A stretch of 64,000 nt of DNA from Bacteroides ndongoniae (GTDB taxonomy: Bacteria; Bacteroidota; Bacteroidia; Bacteroidales; Bacteroidaceae). Positions 42,914-53,700 of the stretch are shown here, piece after piece. Position numbers and translations under genes: made by a program. How positions within the stretch are numbered: the first letter of the stretch is position 1; each line of letters starts with the position of its first letter. The stretch covers positions 62,001 through 126,000 of the forward strand of contig NZ_FNVV01000014.1 in NCBI RefSeq assembly GCF_900108345.1, in the 5' to 3' direction. The notes below the pieces were generated by a model that worked only from the letters and a program-made list of their open reading frames with translations, was not told the origin of the DNA and did not search any database.

Positions 42914-44569
42914 ATGAAAACATTGTTTAACCTGAAAAAACTAACTCTTACCTTTTTATTCACAATGGGGGCATTGTCGGTTCATTCGCAGTCGGCAAGT
43001 TTGCCTTATATTATGGATATGGTACACAACAATCCGGGCGAACCTCTTTACGAGAGTATGTACGACAGACCGGACGTATTGAAGTCGATGGGTTATAATG
43101 GAAAATGCTATTTTTTGTTCGATTCGCCTACGTTGGCCATTAACTGGGACGATTTCGATAAAGATATCCTTCCGCCGGGTACGCCCGACCGTGAATGGGT
43201 CGACAAGAAAGCGGCGCGTCTGCACGGACTGTTTAATGATTGCAAGCGGAACGGAGTCGACGTATATGCCATGAGCGATTTGATTCTGTTGCCCAAACGG
43301 CTGGTCAGTAAATATGGTATCGAAAAAACATTTGGTAATCCTCAGGATACATTAGTTCAGCGTATATTGCGCTATCAGCTTAATGCTTTTTTCAAGCAGT
43401 TCCCTCAGATGGACGGTATTGTGGTACGTATCGGCGAGACCTATTTGGAAGATGCGCCGTTTCATGTAGGACACATTCAGAAAAAGGATAATGCAGATCA
43501 GTGCATTATTCCTCTGATGAATTTATTGCGCGAAGAGGTGTGTGTAAAATTAAACAAAAAGGTTATTTTCAGGACATGGTGGGCATTCGACACAGACGCA
43601 AAAAAATATCAATATATCAGTGATCAGGTTGAACCTCATCCCAATCTGGTGATTGCTATCAAACATTGTGAGGGAGATTTTCATCGTGGAAATCCTTTTA
43701 GTAAAGTCTTGGGATTAGGCCGTCATCAGCAATTGGTGGAAGTTCAGTGTGCCCGCGAGTACGAGGGCAAGGGTGCATATCCCAACTATATTGCTCGTGG
43801 GGTGATTGAAGGTTTCGAAGAAGACCGGGCAAAAAAGGAAGAAGGCAAGTACTGGTGCATCCGCGATATTTATAATACGGGTAAGTTGGTCGGTATGTGG
43901 ACCTGGACGCGCGGTGGCGGATGGGAAGGACCTTATCCTAAAAATGAGCTGTGGTGCGACCTTAATGCATGGGTAATGGCTCAGTGGGCTCGTTCACCGC
44001 AGCAACCGGAAGAAAAGATTTTCCATGACTATGCGACCAAGCGTTTGAAACTTTCCCGTAAGGATGCGGCGCGTTTCAGAGAATTGGCATTGCTTTCGGA
44101 GAAAGCTACACTGAGAGGAATGCGTAGTGCTGCTTTCCCGAATGATGTTTTTGCTATGTGGGTGAGAGACGAATACATTACCTTTCCTGCTTTACCCAAG
44201 AACAAAGAGAAAGTCCTGACTCTGTTGGCCGAGAAAGATACGGCAGTGACATATTGGGAACGGATCGTTGAATTGTCAGAGCAGATCAGCATCCCCGATG
44301 CTTTGTTGGATGAAACGATGAAGGTGACATGTCGTTATGGCAAGCAGATGTATCGGATTTATTGTGCGTTGTTCCATCTGGCTGCCATAAGACAAGGGCT
44401 GACGGAAGAAGATAAAACAGTTTATCTGGCAGAATACGACGATGCCTGGAGATGCCTCGAACAGTTGGCAGACGAAAAACCGGCATACTGTCCGTCTTTG
44501 TATTCGAAAACACTTATCCGCCGTACATGGTCGGAAGTGGCAGATAAAGCAGTGAACGGGATGCGGTAA
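42914..44569 (+). CDS. secreted protein of unknown family, possible TIM-barrel glycosidase
   Basis: A 551-residue exported protein (signal peptide to about VHSQS) that I cannot place in a named family. The first two thirds have the strand-helix rhythm of a (beta/alpha)8 barrel: MDMVHNNPGEP, NGVDVYAMSDLILLP, MDGIVVRIGETY with an acidic residue after a strand, VIFRTWWAFD, LVIAIKHCEGDF, LVEVQCAREYEG and GMWTWTRGGGWEGP. Acidic residues at strand ends (Glu in RIGETY, Glu in EGDF, Glu in REYEG) are candidate catalytic groups. The last 170 residues are helical. The WTWTRGGGW segment and helical tail are reminiscent of glucuronidase-type barrels, but this is weak. It is the first gene of the PUL, so a role in glycan breakdown is inferred from context. 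Confidence 0.6.
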   Translation: MKTLFNLKKLTLTFLFTMGALSVHSQSASLPYIMDMVHNNPGEPLYESMYDRPDVLKSMGYNGKCYFLFDSPTLAINWDDFDKDILPPGTPDREWVDKKAARLHGLFNDCKRNGVDVYAMSDLILLPKRLVSKYGIEKTFGNPQDTLVQRILRYQLNAFFKQFPQMDGIVVRIGETYLEDAPFHVGHIQKKDNADQCIIPLMNLLREEVCVKLNKKVIFRTWWAFDTDAKKYQYISDQVEPHPNLVIAIKHCEGDFHRGNPFSKVLGLGRHQQLVEVQCAREYEGKGAYPNYIARGVIEGFEEDRAKKEEGKYWCIRDIYNTGKLVGMWTWTRGGGWEGPYPKNELWCDLNAWVMAQWARSPQQPEEKIFHDYATKRLKLSRKDAARFRELALLSEKATLRGMRSAAFPNDVFAMWVRDEYITFPALPKNKEKVLTLLAEKDTAVTYWERIVELSEQISIPDALLDETMKVTCRYGKQMYRIYCALFHLAAIRQGLTEEDKTVYLAEYDDAWRCLEQLADEKPAYCPSLYSKTLIRRTWSEVADKAVNGMR

Positions 44570-44574
44570 GTTTC

Positions 44575-44588
44575 GGGAAAACGTTTCC
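44575..44588. promoter_or_regulatory. GGGAAAACGTTTCC near-palindrome
   Basis: An A-tract/CG-centred near-palindrome (GGAAAACGTTTCC) six bases after a stop codon, of a form like LacI-family operators. It could regulate the GH5 gene at 44718. No second copy was noticed. Confidence 0.25.
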
Positions 44589-44717
44589 GCAATTAAAAGC
44601 CCGCGAGATGGAATATAATGGATAAGAAAAACACTTTTGTAGATTATCTTTTTTATACTTGTGGAATAATTTAGAGAGAAAACAAACATAAAATAACTTT
44701 ATAATATCATTAATACC

Positions 44718-45968
44718 ATGAAAACAGAATTATCAAATAACTATTCTGGAACGCTATTGGCAAGAGTTATATGCCTGTTGTTATGCGGCACTTTTTTTGT
44801 ATTGCAAGGAGGACAGGCACATTCATATCCGGAGGCAAACGATACAGAGAAAGCAGACAAAGACGCATGGCAAGTGGCACGTTGGCTGGGTATGGGATGG
44901 AACCTGGGTAATCAGTTGGATGCCATAGCAGAAGGTGTGTCCAACGAAACAGTTTGGGGAAATCGTCCTGTGACACAAGTTACATTCGACAAATTGGCTG
45001 CGGCCGGATTTACTTCCGTACGTATACCTGTTACTTGGATGGGACATATTGGTAGTGCGCCTGAATATAAATTGGAAGAATCGTGGCTGAAACGTGTGGA
45101 AGAAGTTGTAGGATATGCCGAGAAAGCCGGATTGAATGCTATTGTTAATATACATCATGATGACAATTATTGGCTTAGCATGAAGAAAGCCATTCAGGGG
45201 GAAGAACAAAACGAGGCGATTAAGGCTCAGTTGAAGGCTGTGTGGACACAAATAGCTGCCCGTTTCAAGGACAAAGGACATTTTTTGCTGTTCGAGGCGA
45301 TGAACGAAATCCACGACGGTCGCTGGGGATGGGGAGATAACCGGAAGGACGGTGGCCGTCAGTATGCTATTCTGAACGAGTGGAATCAGATTTTTGTAAA
45401 TACAGTACGTGCTACTGGCGGCAAGAATACCGACCGTTATCTATGCGTACCGGGTTATGCTACCAATATTGAACTTACTCTTCAGAGTTTTGTATTGCCT
45501 AAAGACGTTGTGCCTGGCCGTTTGCTGGTATCTGTGCATTGTTACGATCCTATGGATTATGCCATGAGCAACAAATATACAGAGTGGGGACATACGGCAG
45601 ATGCACCTAAAAAGGTGACCGGTGACAACGAAAATCAGATTGCCAGTCAGTTTAAAGCGCTGAAAGAACACTTTGTAGAAAAAGGCGTTCCGGTATACAT
45701 CGGTGAAATGGGATGTATACACCGTGCAACCGAAAGGGAAGAGGCATTCCGAAAATACTATCTGGAATATTTTTACAAGGCAGCCCGCACCTATGGTTTG
45801 GCTCCTTTCTACTGGGACGACGGAGGTAAGGGACTGTGTCTGCTGAATCATGCTACAGGCGACTGGCAACCGGGTGCGCTTGAGGCGATCGGAGCCATGA
45901 AGAAAGGACTGTTTACGGAGGATAGTTTTTATACCTTGCAGACGGTCTACGAGCAAGCTCCCCGGTAG
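44718..45968 (+). CDS. GH5 endo-beta-glycanase
   Basis: A 416-residue exported glycoside hydrolase family 5 enzyme (signal peptide to about HSYPEA). The barrel begins with GMGWNLGNQLDA, the style of the GH5_4-like endoglucanases and xyloglucanases. VRIPVTW and NIHHDDNYW follow. The acid/base Glu is 197 in EAMNEIHD, and the nucleophile Glu is 330 in YIGEMGC. It should cleave internal beta-1,4-linkages in a plant beta-glucan or mannan type backbone; subfamily and substrate need comparison. It lies in the PUL between the unassigned protein and the beta-helix protein. Confidence 0.92.
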   Translation: MKTELSNNYSGTLLARVICLLLCGTFFVLQGGQAHSYPEANDTEKADKDAWQVARWLGMGWNLGNQLDAIAEGVSNETVWGNRPVTQVTFDKLAAAGFTSVRIPVTWMGHIGSAPEYKLEESWLKRVEEVVGYAEKAGLNAIVNIHHDDNYWLSMKKAIQGEEQNEAIKAQLKAVWTQIAARFKDKGHFLLFEAMNEIHDGRWGWGDNRKDGGRQYAILNEWNQIFVNTVRATGGKNTDRYLCVPGYATNIELTLQSFVLPKDVVPGRLLVSVHCYDPMDYAMSNKYTEWGHTADAPKKVTGDNENQIASQFKALKEHFVEKGVPVYIGEMGCIHRATEREEAFRKYYLEYFYKAARTYGLAPFYWDDGGKGLCLLNHATGDWQPGALEAIGAMKKGLFTEDSFYTLQTVYEQAPR

Positions 45969-46117
45969 AGCATTGACAGCTGTTATTTCTCTTTGATAAG
46001 ATGGTAAACTTTGAATAATCAGTCGGATTTTTTCGGCTGACAGCCCTTTCTATGTCCTGAAAATAGAGACATAAAAACAGAAAATCACAAGTTTTATTGA
46101 AGTAAAAAGTATTATAA

Positions 46118-48376
46118 ATGAAAAGGTTAACTTCTTTTATGATCCTGCTTGCAAGTACGGTTTGGATAACGATGCATGCTGCAACTACAAAGATATATGT
46201 CGATGGCATACACGGAAAGGATACGTATGACGGAACCCTTCATTCACCGATCCGTACTTTCGAAGAGTTACAGAAAAGGTTACTTGCAGCCGATACGTAT
46301 AACGACATTGTGGTGTATATACGTGATGGTGTGTATGAGCTGACTTCTCCATTGGTATTTGATGAAAAGATGGGTGGAAACATCAAACGGAAAATAGAAT
46401 TGCGGGCTTATCAGGAGGAACAACCAGTCTTGTGTGGTGGTTATCGGGTGAAAGGCTGGCAACTGTATGACATTGACCGTTCTGTATATTATGCCCAATT
46501 GCCCGAAACGTTGGACGGACGTCAGTTCTTTGTAAACGGTCAACGAGCTGTCCGTGCACGCGAGAGTGATGCTGTAAAGCGATGGATTAAGTCAGACAGC
46601 ATCGGACATCTTACTTCTGATATGTCATTGCTGAAATGGAAGAATCCGGAATTCGCAGAATGTGTTTATCGTGAAATATGGACTGCTCCCCGATGTGGTG
46701 TAGCGTCTATTACGCAGCTAGGCGATACACTCGTACGTGTGACCATGAAACAGCCGGGATGGAAAAACTGTAGAAACAAGGGTATTACTTCGACCCGTAC
46801 TCCGTGGTATTGGGAAAATGCAATGGAATTATTGGATGAAGAAGGTGAGTGGTATCTTGACAAGACGGGTGCTATGGGAAAAGGGAGAAATGTACTTTTT
46901 TATAAGCCTTATATTTGGGAAGATCTGGAAGAAGCAGCATGTATTTTCCCGGTTTTGGAATCGCTGGTAAGAATAGAAGGGACTAAGGAGAACCCTGTGT
47001 GCAATGTTCGTCTGAATGGTTTGCAATTGGCTTATACTACTTGGTTGCGTCCTGGTACGAATCGGGGAAATCCGGATGCGCAAAACAACGTAATGCGACA
47101 AAATGCTACAGGCGAAGGCGAATCGATGGCCGAAGGGGCTGCGGTTGTAATGAGACATGCACAGCATATTTCCATAGATAACTGTTCGTTTCTGCATCTG
47201 GGTGGTAACGGTATTAATATGGAGGCTGGATGCTCGTATAATGAAGTTAGCGGATCGCTTTTTTACGATCTGGCAGCAACTGCCATTCAGATGGGAAATT
47301 ATAAAAACTGGCAGAAGCGTGATAGCGAAGACAGCTACCATCCGGAAGACAAGCGTAATCTGTTAAGAGAAAATCTGGTCGAGAACAATCATATTGAATT
47401 ATGTGGTGTGGAATATCGTTCGGCCACAGGTATAGGGGCTGCCTTTCCGGTTTCGACAGTTTTCCGAAACAATACGCTGAAAGACTTGCCTTATTCGGGG
47501 TTTCACATTGGTTGGGGCTGGACAACGGTGCCTTATACGGTTAATGGTGATAATCTGATAACGCGTAACTGGATTCAGAATGTTATGGTGGAGCTGGCAG
47601 ATGGCGGATCAATTTATACTTTGGGAGGTGGTTCTCCCCAAGCTCCTACAACCATAACCGAAAACTACATGAATCGTACCATGTGGGGACAGGGTGTGTA
47701 TTTGGACAATGGCAGTGCTTTTTATCATGTATCAGATAATGTGTATGAAAAGATTGATGATTATAACGTAAAGATCAATTCTGGTAGTCATGATATCCGG
47801 GTAGACGGTATTTATTCCAATAAAGTAAAGAATCTGCTTGCTGATAAATGCGACAATTGCCGAATGGATAGCACGGTTTTGTTTGATAAGGCCAATGCCC
47901 GGCGGATGGTAGATAAGATTAAAAAGAATGCAGGGGCAAAGAGAAAATTTGTTTCAGCCTGGGAGGTTATTCCTGATAAACACATTTTTGAATTAGAATG
48001 TGCTGAAATGGCCGGTGGGGCTTACACGACTTCGGGTATCGGAACTCATGTATTCGATTATTGCGGGATGGGTTTTGTCTCGGGATTTGATAGGGAGCAG
48101 AATAATGAAATACGTTTTAAGAACAAGGTTAGTGCTGGTGGAAAATATGTGGTAAAGCTTCGTTATTCGTCGGCAAAAGACTGGAATGGAAAGGTGATGT
48201 TGAAAGTAAATGGAAAGATACAGGCATGTGAACTCGATGAAACAGCAAGGGGAGAATGGCGGACCGTTACACTTCAGGTAGACTTGAAGAAGGGAGTGAA
48301 TGAGATAAGCTTGTTCAATACAGAAAAAGGAACCGGACATTTATTTTTTGACGTGATGTATATTTATCGTGCTTAA
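46118..48376 (+). CDS. right-handed beta-helix glycosidase, GH141-like
   Basis: A 752-residue exported protein. After a signal peptide it starts with IYVDGIHGKDTYDGTLHSPI and a beta-helix core with repeated NNH, NGI and DNCSF turns. These include HISIDNCSFLHLGGNGI, NNHIELCGVEYRSATGIG and LPYSGFHIGWGW. This order is what I recall of GH141, a family with an alpha-L-fucosidase acting in rhamnogalacturonan-II breakdown and a xylanase. The last 130 residues form a beta-sandwich like CBM6/35 (GGKYVVKLRYSSAK, then LFFDVMYIYRA). Fucosidase activity is an inference that fits the GH95 gene and fuc operon nearby. It starts 150 bp after the GH5 stop. Confidence 0.72.
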   Translation: MKRLTSFMILLASTVWITMHAATTKIYVDGIHGKDTYDGTLHSPIRTFEELQKRLLAADTYNDIVVYIRDGVYELTSPLVFDEKMGGNIKRKIELRAYQEEQPVLCGGYRVKGWQLYDIDRSVYYAQLPETLDGRQFFVNGQRAVRARESDAVKRWIKSDSIGHLTSDMSLLKWKNPEFAECVYREIWTAPRCGVASITQLGDTLVRVTMKQPGWKNCRNKGITSTRTPWYWENAMELLDEEGEWYLDKTGAMGKGRNVLFYKPYIWEDLEEAACIFPVLESLVRIEGTKENPVCNVRLNGLQLAYTTWLRPGTNRGNPDAQNNVMRQNATGEGESMAEGAAVVMRHAQHISIDNCSFLHLGGNGINMEAGCSYNEVSGSLFYDLAATAIQMGNYKNWQKRDSEDSYHPEDKRNLLRENLVENNHIELCGVEYRSATGIGAAFPVSTVFRNNTLKDLPYSGFHIGWGWTTVPYTVNGDNLITRNWIQNVMVELADGGSIYTLGGGSPQAPTTITENYMNRTMWGQGVYLDNGSAFYHVSDNVYEKIDDYNVKINSGSHDIRVDGIYSNKVKNLLADKCDNCRMDSTVLFDKANARRMVDKIKKNAGAKRKFVSAWEVIPDKHIFELECAEMAGGAYTTSGIGTHVFDYCGMGFVSGFDREQNNEIRFKNKVSAGGKYVVKLRYSSAKDWNGKVMLKVNGKIQACELDETARGEWRTVTLQVDLKKGVNEISLFNTEKGTGHLFFDVMYIYRA

Positions 48377-48385
48377 TGGATAACA

Positions 48386-50563
48386 ATGAACACAATTATG
48401 AAGAATAAAATAGGGACAATATTACTGATATGTAGCATGTGGGGAAGCGTTGTTTGGGGACAAAGCTACAGATTCCCTTTTCAGAATCCACAGCTGAATG
48501 AGGAAGCACGTCTTGACAATCTGATTTCATTGCTGACGCTGGATGAGAAGGTTGCATTGTTTGGTGGGGCTGGCATTCCACGGTTGGGTATTCGTGGAGC
48601 TGGCAGTTCGGAAGCTCTTCATGGGATAGTACAGGGAGGACCTGCGTGGAACCCTAATCAGGCCAAACAAATTACGACTTCTTTTCCGCAAGCTTATGGA
48701 TTAGGCGCAACGTGGGATGTGGAGTTGATACAGCAGGTAGCTGACTACATTGCTTATGAAGGCCGTTACTTGTATCAGAGTCCCAAATATCAGCGGGCAG
48801 GACTCATTCTGTGGTCACCCAATGCCGACTTGGGACGTGATATCCGCTGGGGACGTACAGAAGAATGTTATGGAGAAGACCCGGTATTGACTGCAGCTTT
48901 GACAGTAGCCTTTGTTAAAGGGCTTCAGGGCAGTCATCCGAAATATTGGAAGGCTGCTTCGCTGATGAAACATTTTCTGGCAAACAGTCATGAATGCGGC
49001 CGTGTGGAGACCTCTTCCGATTTTGACGAGACACTGTTTCGTGAATACTATTCCTATCCTTTCTGGAAGGGAATCGAGTTGGGAGGAGCTAATGCTTTGA
49101 TGACAGCATATAATGCTTATAACGGAATACCTTGTACGATTTCTCCGGTATTGCGGAAGGTTTTGCAAAAGGAGTGGGGATTTGACGGTATGATCATCAC
49201 CGATGGTGGAGCCTTTCAGCAATTGAAGAACACGCATAAAGTATTTGAGCGTTTGGAAGATGCGGCCCAAGCTTGTATTAAAGCCGGTACTACCCGTTTT
49301 CTGGACGACTATAAGGCTGCTTTAAAAAATGCATTCTATGAAGGAAAAGTTAGCGAGAAGGAACTGGAAGAGAATATAAAAGGAAATCTTAGAATTATGT
49401 TAAGACTGGGATTACTGGATGATGACGATTCCAATCCTTATAAATCAATAGGTATAAAAGATACGATAGATCCCTGGTTGAAAGAAGAAACCAGGCAGCT
49501 TGTCCGTCTGACAGCCCGGAAATCGGCTGTTCTGTTAAAGAACGAAGGCCGTCTGTTGCCATTGGACAAGGGAAGTGTAAAACGTATTGCCGTGATTGGC
49601 AATAGAGCAGATGTGGTATTGGAAGACTGGTACAGCGGTGCGATGCCTTATAAAATTACACCGCTGGCTGGTCTGAAAGAAGTGGCTGAACGTGAAGGAA
49701 TTGAAATACGCTATGTGAAAGACAACAAACGCAGTGCGGCGGAAGATGCGGCTGCATGGGCAGATGTAGTGATCGTTTGTCTGGGGAATGATCCTACAGG
49801 TAGTCAGGAATGGGCTAAGGCTCCTTGGGGACAAACTGCGTTGGCTTCCGACGGTCGGGAAGATGTGGACCGCACATCGTTGCAGCTGGAACAGGAAGAC
49901 TTGTTGAGGTCCGTTTATAAGAAGAATCCGCGCACAGTACTTGTTCTTATCAGTAGTTTCCCTTATGCGATCAACTGGTCGCAAGATAATATTCCGGCGA
50001 TATTGCATTTTACGCAATCGTGTCAGGAACTTGGACATGCAGTTTCCGATGTCATTTTCGGTGATTATAATCCGGCAGGACGTACTACGCAGACTTGGGT
50101 GAAAGATATTAGTGACCTGCCTCACATAATGGATTATGATATCAGAAAGGGACGTACTTATATGTATTTTAAGGGTAAACCGCTATATGCTTTTGGACAT
50201 GGCTTGAGTTATACAAGTTTTGATTATTCTCATTTGCAGGTTGAACAAAAGACCTTATCGGCCAGTGAAACGCTTCATGTCTGTTTTAATGTAACTAATA
50301 CAGGAGAGTATTCGGGGGACGAGGTGGTTCAGGTATATGTGAAATTACCGGGAGATGTGGCTGCCAAAAGATTGAAAGTATTTTCCAGAGTATTTGTTGA
50401 GAAAGGAAAGACAGAGACTGTGGAGATACAGATTCCCGCTACTGACCTGATGCTGTGGAATGCCGCAGAAAATTGTTTCAAATTACCCGAAGGAAAGATG
50501 GAACTGATGGTGGGAAGTGCTTCGGATAATATAAAACTGAAAAGTAAAATACGATTGCAATGA
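48386..50563 (+). CDS. GH3 beta-glycosidase
   Basis: A 725-residue exported family 3 enzyme. The N-terminal barrel has the nucleophile Asp 273 in GMIITDGGAF; the substrate-binding MKHFLANSHE and ECYGEDP segments come before it. The second alpha/beta domain and a C-terminal fibronectin-III-like domain (FNVTNTGEYSGDEVVQVYV) complete the usual three-domain form. It probably removes beta-glucose or beta-xylose from oligosaccharides in the periplasm. It starts 9 bp after the beta-helix gene; an internal ATG at 48398 may be the actual start. Confidence 0.93.
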   Translation: MNTIMKNKIGTILLICSMWGSVVWGQSYRFPFQNPQLNEEARLDNLISLLTLDEKVALFGGAGIPRLGIRGAGSSEALHGIVQGGPAWNPNQAKQITTSFPQAYGLGATWDVELIQQVADYIAYEGRYLYQSPKYQRAGLILWSPNADLGRDIRWGRTEECYGEDPVLTAALTVAFVKGLQGSHPKYWKAASLMKHFLANSHECGRVETSSDFDETLFREYYSYPFWKGIELGGANALMTAYNAYNGIPCTISPVLRKVLQKEWGFDGMIITDGGAFQQLKNTHKVFERLEDAAQACIKAGTTRFLDDYKAALKNAFYEGKVSEKELEENIKGNLRIMLRLGLLDDDDSNPYKSIGIKDTIDPWLKEETRQLVRLTARKSAVLLKNEGRLLPLDKGSVKRIAVIGNRADVVLEDWYSGAMPYKITPLAGLKEVAEREGIEIRYVKDNKRSAAEDAAAWADVVIVCLGNDPTGSQEWAKAPWGQTALASDGREDVDRTSLQLEQEDLLRSVYKKNPRTVLVLISSFPYAINWSQDNIPAILHFTQSCQELGHAVSDVIFGDYNPAGRTTQTWVKDISDLPHIMDYDIRKGRTYMYFKGKPLYAFGHGLSYTSFDYSHLQVEQKTLSASETLHVCFNVTNTGEYSGDEVVQVYVKLPGDVAAKRLKVFSRVFVEKGKTETVEIQIPATDLMLWNAAENCFKLPEGKMELMVGSASDNIKLKSKIRLQ

Positions 50564-50721
50564 AATGATTTTTCAGAGTAATAGAAATAACAAGATGTTT
50601 AACCTTTTAAATTTTAGCAATATGAACAGTTCTTGAATAATGGATGTACATTACAGTTTTGAATAAACTGTATAGTGAGCACAAAATCATTTTACTCATA
50701 TATAAACTTTTTTTTAATATT

Positions 50722-53700
50722 ATGTCAAACAACGTTTTAAAAATAAGGTGTTTGAAGTATATATGCCTTATTTGTACAGTATTCTTTTATGTCTCTGCAC
50801 AGGCACAGGTCCGTACTGTAACGGGTGTCGTTAAGGACGATGCGGGAGAAGTTGTTACAGGTGCGACAGTAGTAATTAAGGGAACCACGACAGGAACTAC
50901 GACCGATTTTGATGGAAAATATTCTATTCGGGTAGATAATAATGATGTTTTGGAGTTCTCCTTTATCGGTTATTTCAAGAAAACAGTTAAAGTAGGAAAC
51001 CAGACTGTGATTAATGTAACGATGGAGAGTGATACTCAACAATTGGATGAGGTTGAGATTGTAGCATTCGGTACACAGAAGAAATCAAGTATGATTGGTG
51101 CCGTGACCACTATCAATACCAAGCAACTGAAGGTAAGCTCCAGCAACCTGACAACCAGTTTTGCCGGTAAGTTGGCAGGTGTGATTGCTTATCAGACGGG
51201 TGGTGACCCCAGTGAACAGAATGTTAACTTCTTCGTTCGTGGTGTGTCTACCATGGGAGCCTCCAGTTCTCCGCTTATTCTGATTGATGGTATTGAAAGT
51301 TCTCAGACAGACCTGGCACGTTTGCAACCGGATGATATTGCAACTTTCTCAATATTGAAAGATGCAACAGCTACGGCATTGTACGGTGCTCGTGGTGCCA
51401 ATGGTATCTTGCTGATTACAACCAAAGAAGGTAGTGTAGGAAAGATTAAAGTCAATATTCGTTTGGAATCAGTACTTTCTTCTCCGACTGATATGGTAGA
51501 TGTGACAGATCCTGTTACATACATGAAATTGCACAACGAGGCAACTGCTACACGCGATCCGTTGGCTGTTCAGTTGTACTCGCAGGATAAGATTGACAAT
51601 ACGGCTCTAGGAATTAATCCGTATGTTTATCCGGCGGTAGACTGGCAGGATATGTTGTTTAAGGAGTCATCCATGAATATGAAGTCTACATTCAGCATTT
51701 CAGGTGGTTCGAAGTTTGCCCGTTACTATGTAGGTGGTACTTACAATATAGATAACGGTATGTTGAAAGCCGACGGTGCTAACGATTTTAATAATAACGT
51801 ACGCTTGAGCACTTATCAGCTTCGTTCCAATGTCAATGTGAATGTGACAAAGACAACGGAAGTTATTATGCGTCTGGGTATTACAGTTGATGATTACACC
51901 GGTCCTATTTATGGTGCTACGGATATGTTCAGAAGAGCTAATCTGGCAAGTCCGGTATTGTTCCCCGCTTATTATCCCCGTACAGGCGAATACGCTAATT
52001 TGCCTCATATCATGTTTGGTAACTATGATGGTACAGGCAATTATCCTAATCCGTATGCCGATTTGCAGCGTGGTTACAGAATGTATGACAATTCGAAGAT
52101 TGTTTCCACTTTCGAAGTGAAGCAGGATTTGGAAATGATTACGAAGGGATTAAAGGCACGTGCAATGTTCTCGACCGACCGTTATTCCCATAAAGGAGCT
52201 ACACGACAATATAATCCGTTCTACTATTATGTAACTAATTATGATCCGGTGAAAAACACATATAGTTTGACCAATCTGAATCCGCCTAACTTGTCGGATA
52301 ATGGCGGAACTGATTATCTGAATTATGTTCCGGAAACCACTGAGGTGAATGCAACTACTTATTTTGAGGCTGCACTTAATTACGACCGGACGTTTAATGA
52401 AAAGCACAATGTATCGGGACTTTTAGTAGGATATTTACGTAACTATGAAACCTCTGTAATTCCTAATAACGATTTGAATCTGGCTGTATTGGCTACATTG
52501 CCCTATCGGAATGCGGGTATTTCAGGAAGATTGGCTTATGGCTACGATAACAGATATTTTGTAGAAGGTAACTTCGGTTATAATGGTAGTGAACGTTTTT
52601 CAAAGAATCATCGTTGGGGCTTTTTCCCATCAATTGGTGTGGGATGGATGGTTTCCAATGAAAAGTTTATGAAGCCGTTTGAAGATTATATTAGCAAACT
52701 GAAATTTAAAGTGACTTATGGATTAGTAGGTAATGATCAGTTGAGTAATGATGCCAAAGACCGCTATTTCTATTTGTCAAATGTGAATGTAAACGATTCT
52801 GGATATGGTGCAACGTTTGGAGAACGTTTTAGTGAACACTTGAATGGCGTTTCTATTACTCGTTACGCTAACGATGAAATCACGTGGGAACTTTCCAAGA
52901 AGTGGGATTTTGGTATCGAATTAGGACTGTTCCGTGCGTTGGATCTTCAGGTCGATTTCTTTAAAGATAAACGTTCTAATATTTTAATCAGTCGTTCTGA
53001 TTTGCCTAAAACAGCCGGTTTGCTTAGTTCAGTTAAGGCAAATGCCGGTGAATTGGAAAGTCATGGTGTAGATATTATTTTGGATTACAACAAGAGTTTC
53101 AGTAACGGTCTTTGGATAACATCGCACAATACCTTTACGTATGCAACAAATAAGGTGACGAAATATGATGAGCCCAATTATGATGCTTTGGGTACTCCCT
53201 GGAGATCGAGAATAGGACAGAGCTGGAACCAGTCATGGGGTTTTGTAGCCGAGCGTCTGTTTATCGATGATCAGGATATCGCTAATTCACCTACTCAAAG
53301 TTTTGGTAAGGTTATGGCTGGCGATATCAAGTATAAGGATATTAACAAGGATGGCAAGGTAGACTATGATGATATGGTACCTATTGGATATCCGACAGTG
53401 CCGGAAATCAACTATGGTTTTGGTATTTCTGCTGGTTATAAGATCTTTGACTTCTCTTGTTTCTTCCAGGGAACAGGTCGCCGTTCGTTGTGGATCAGTC
53501 CTGTTAATTGTTCTCCGTTTGTTGATCCGAACAGTGGTATAAAAGGTGCAAGCAATTTGGTTTTGCAAGATATTGCCGACAGTTATTGGTCAGAAGACAA
53601 CCGCAATATCTATGCTCTTTGGCCTCGTTTATCTACAACTCGTGTCAGCAACAATGAGCAGAGCAGTACCTGGTATATGCGCGATGGAAGTTTCCTTCGT

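Noticed and set aside
50644..50721. N-terminal extension of the SusC-like receptor
   Set aside because: It would place 26 extra residues before a normal signal peptide; the ATG at 50722 gives the standard form.
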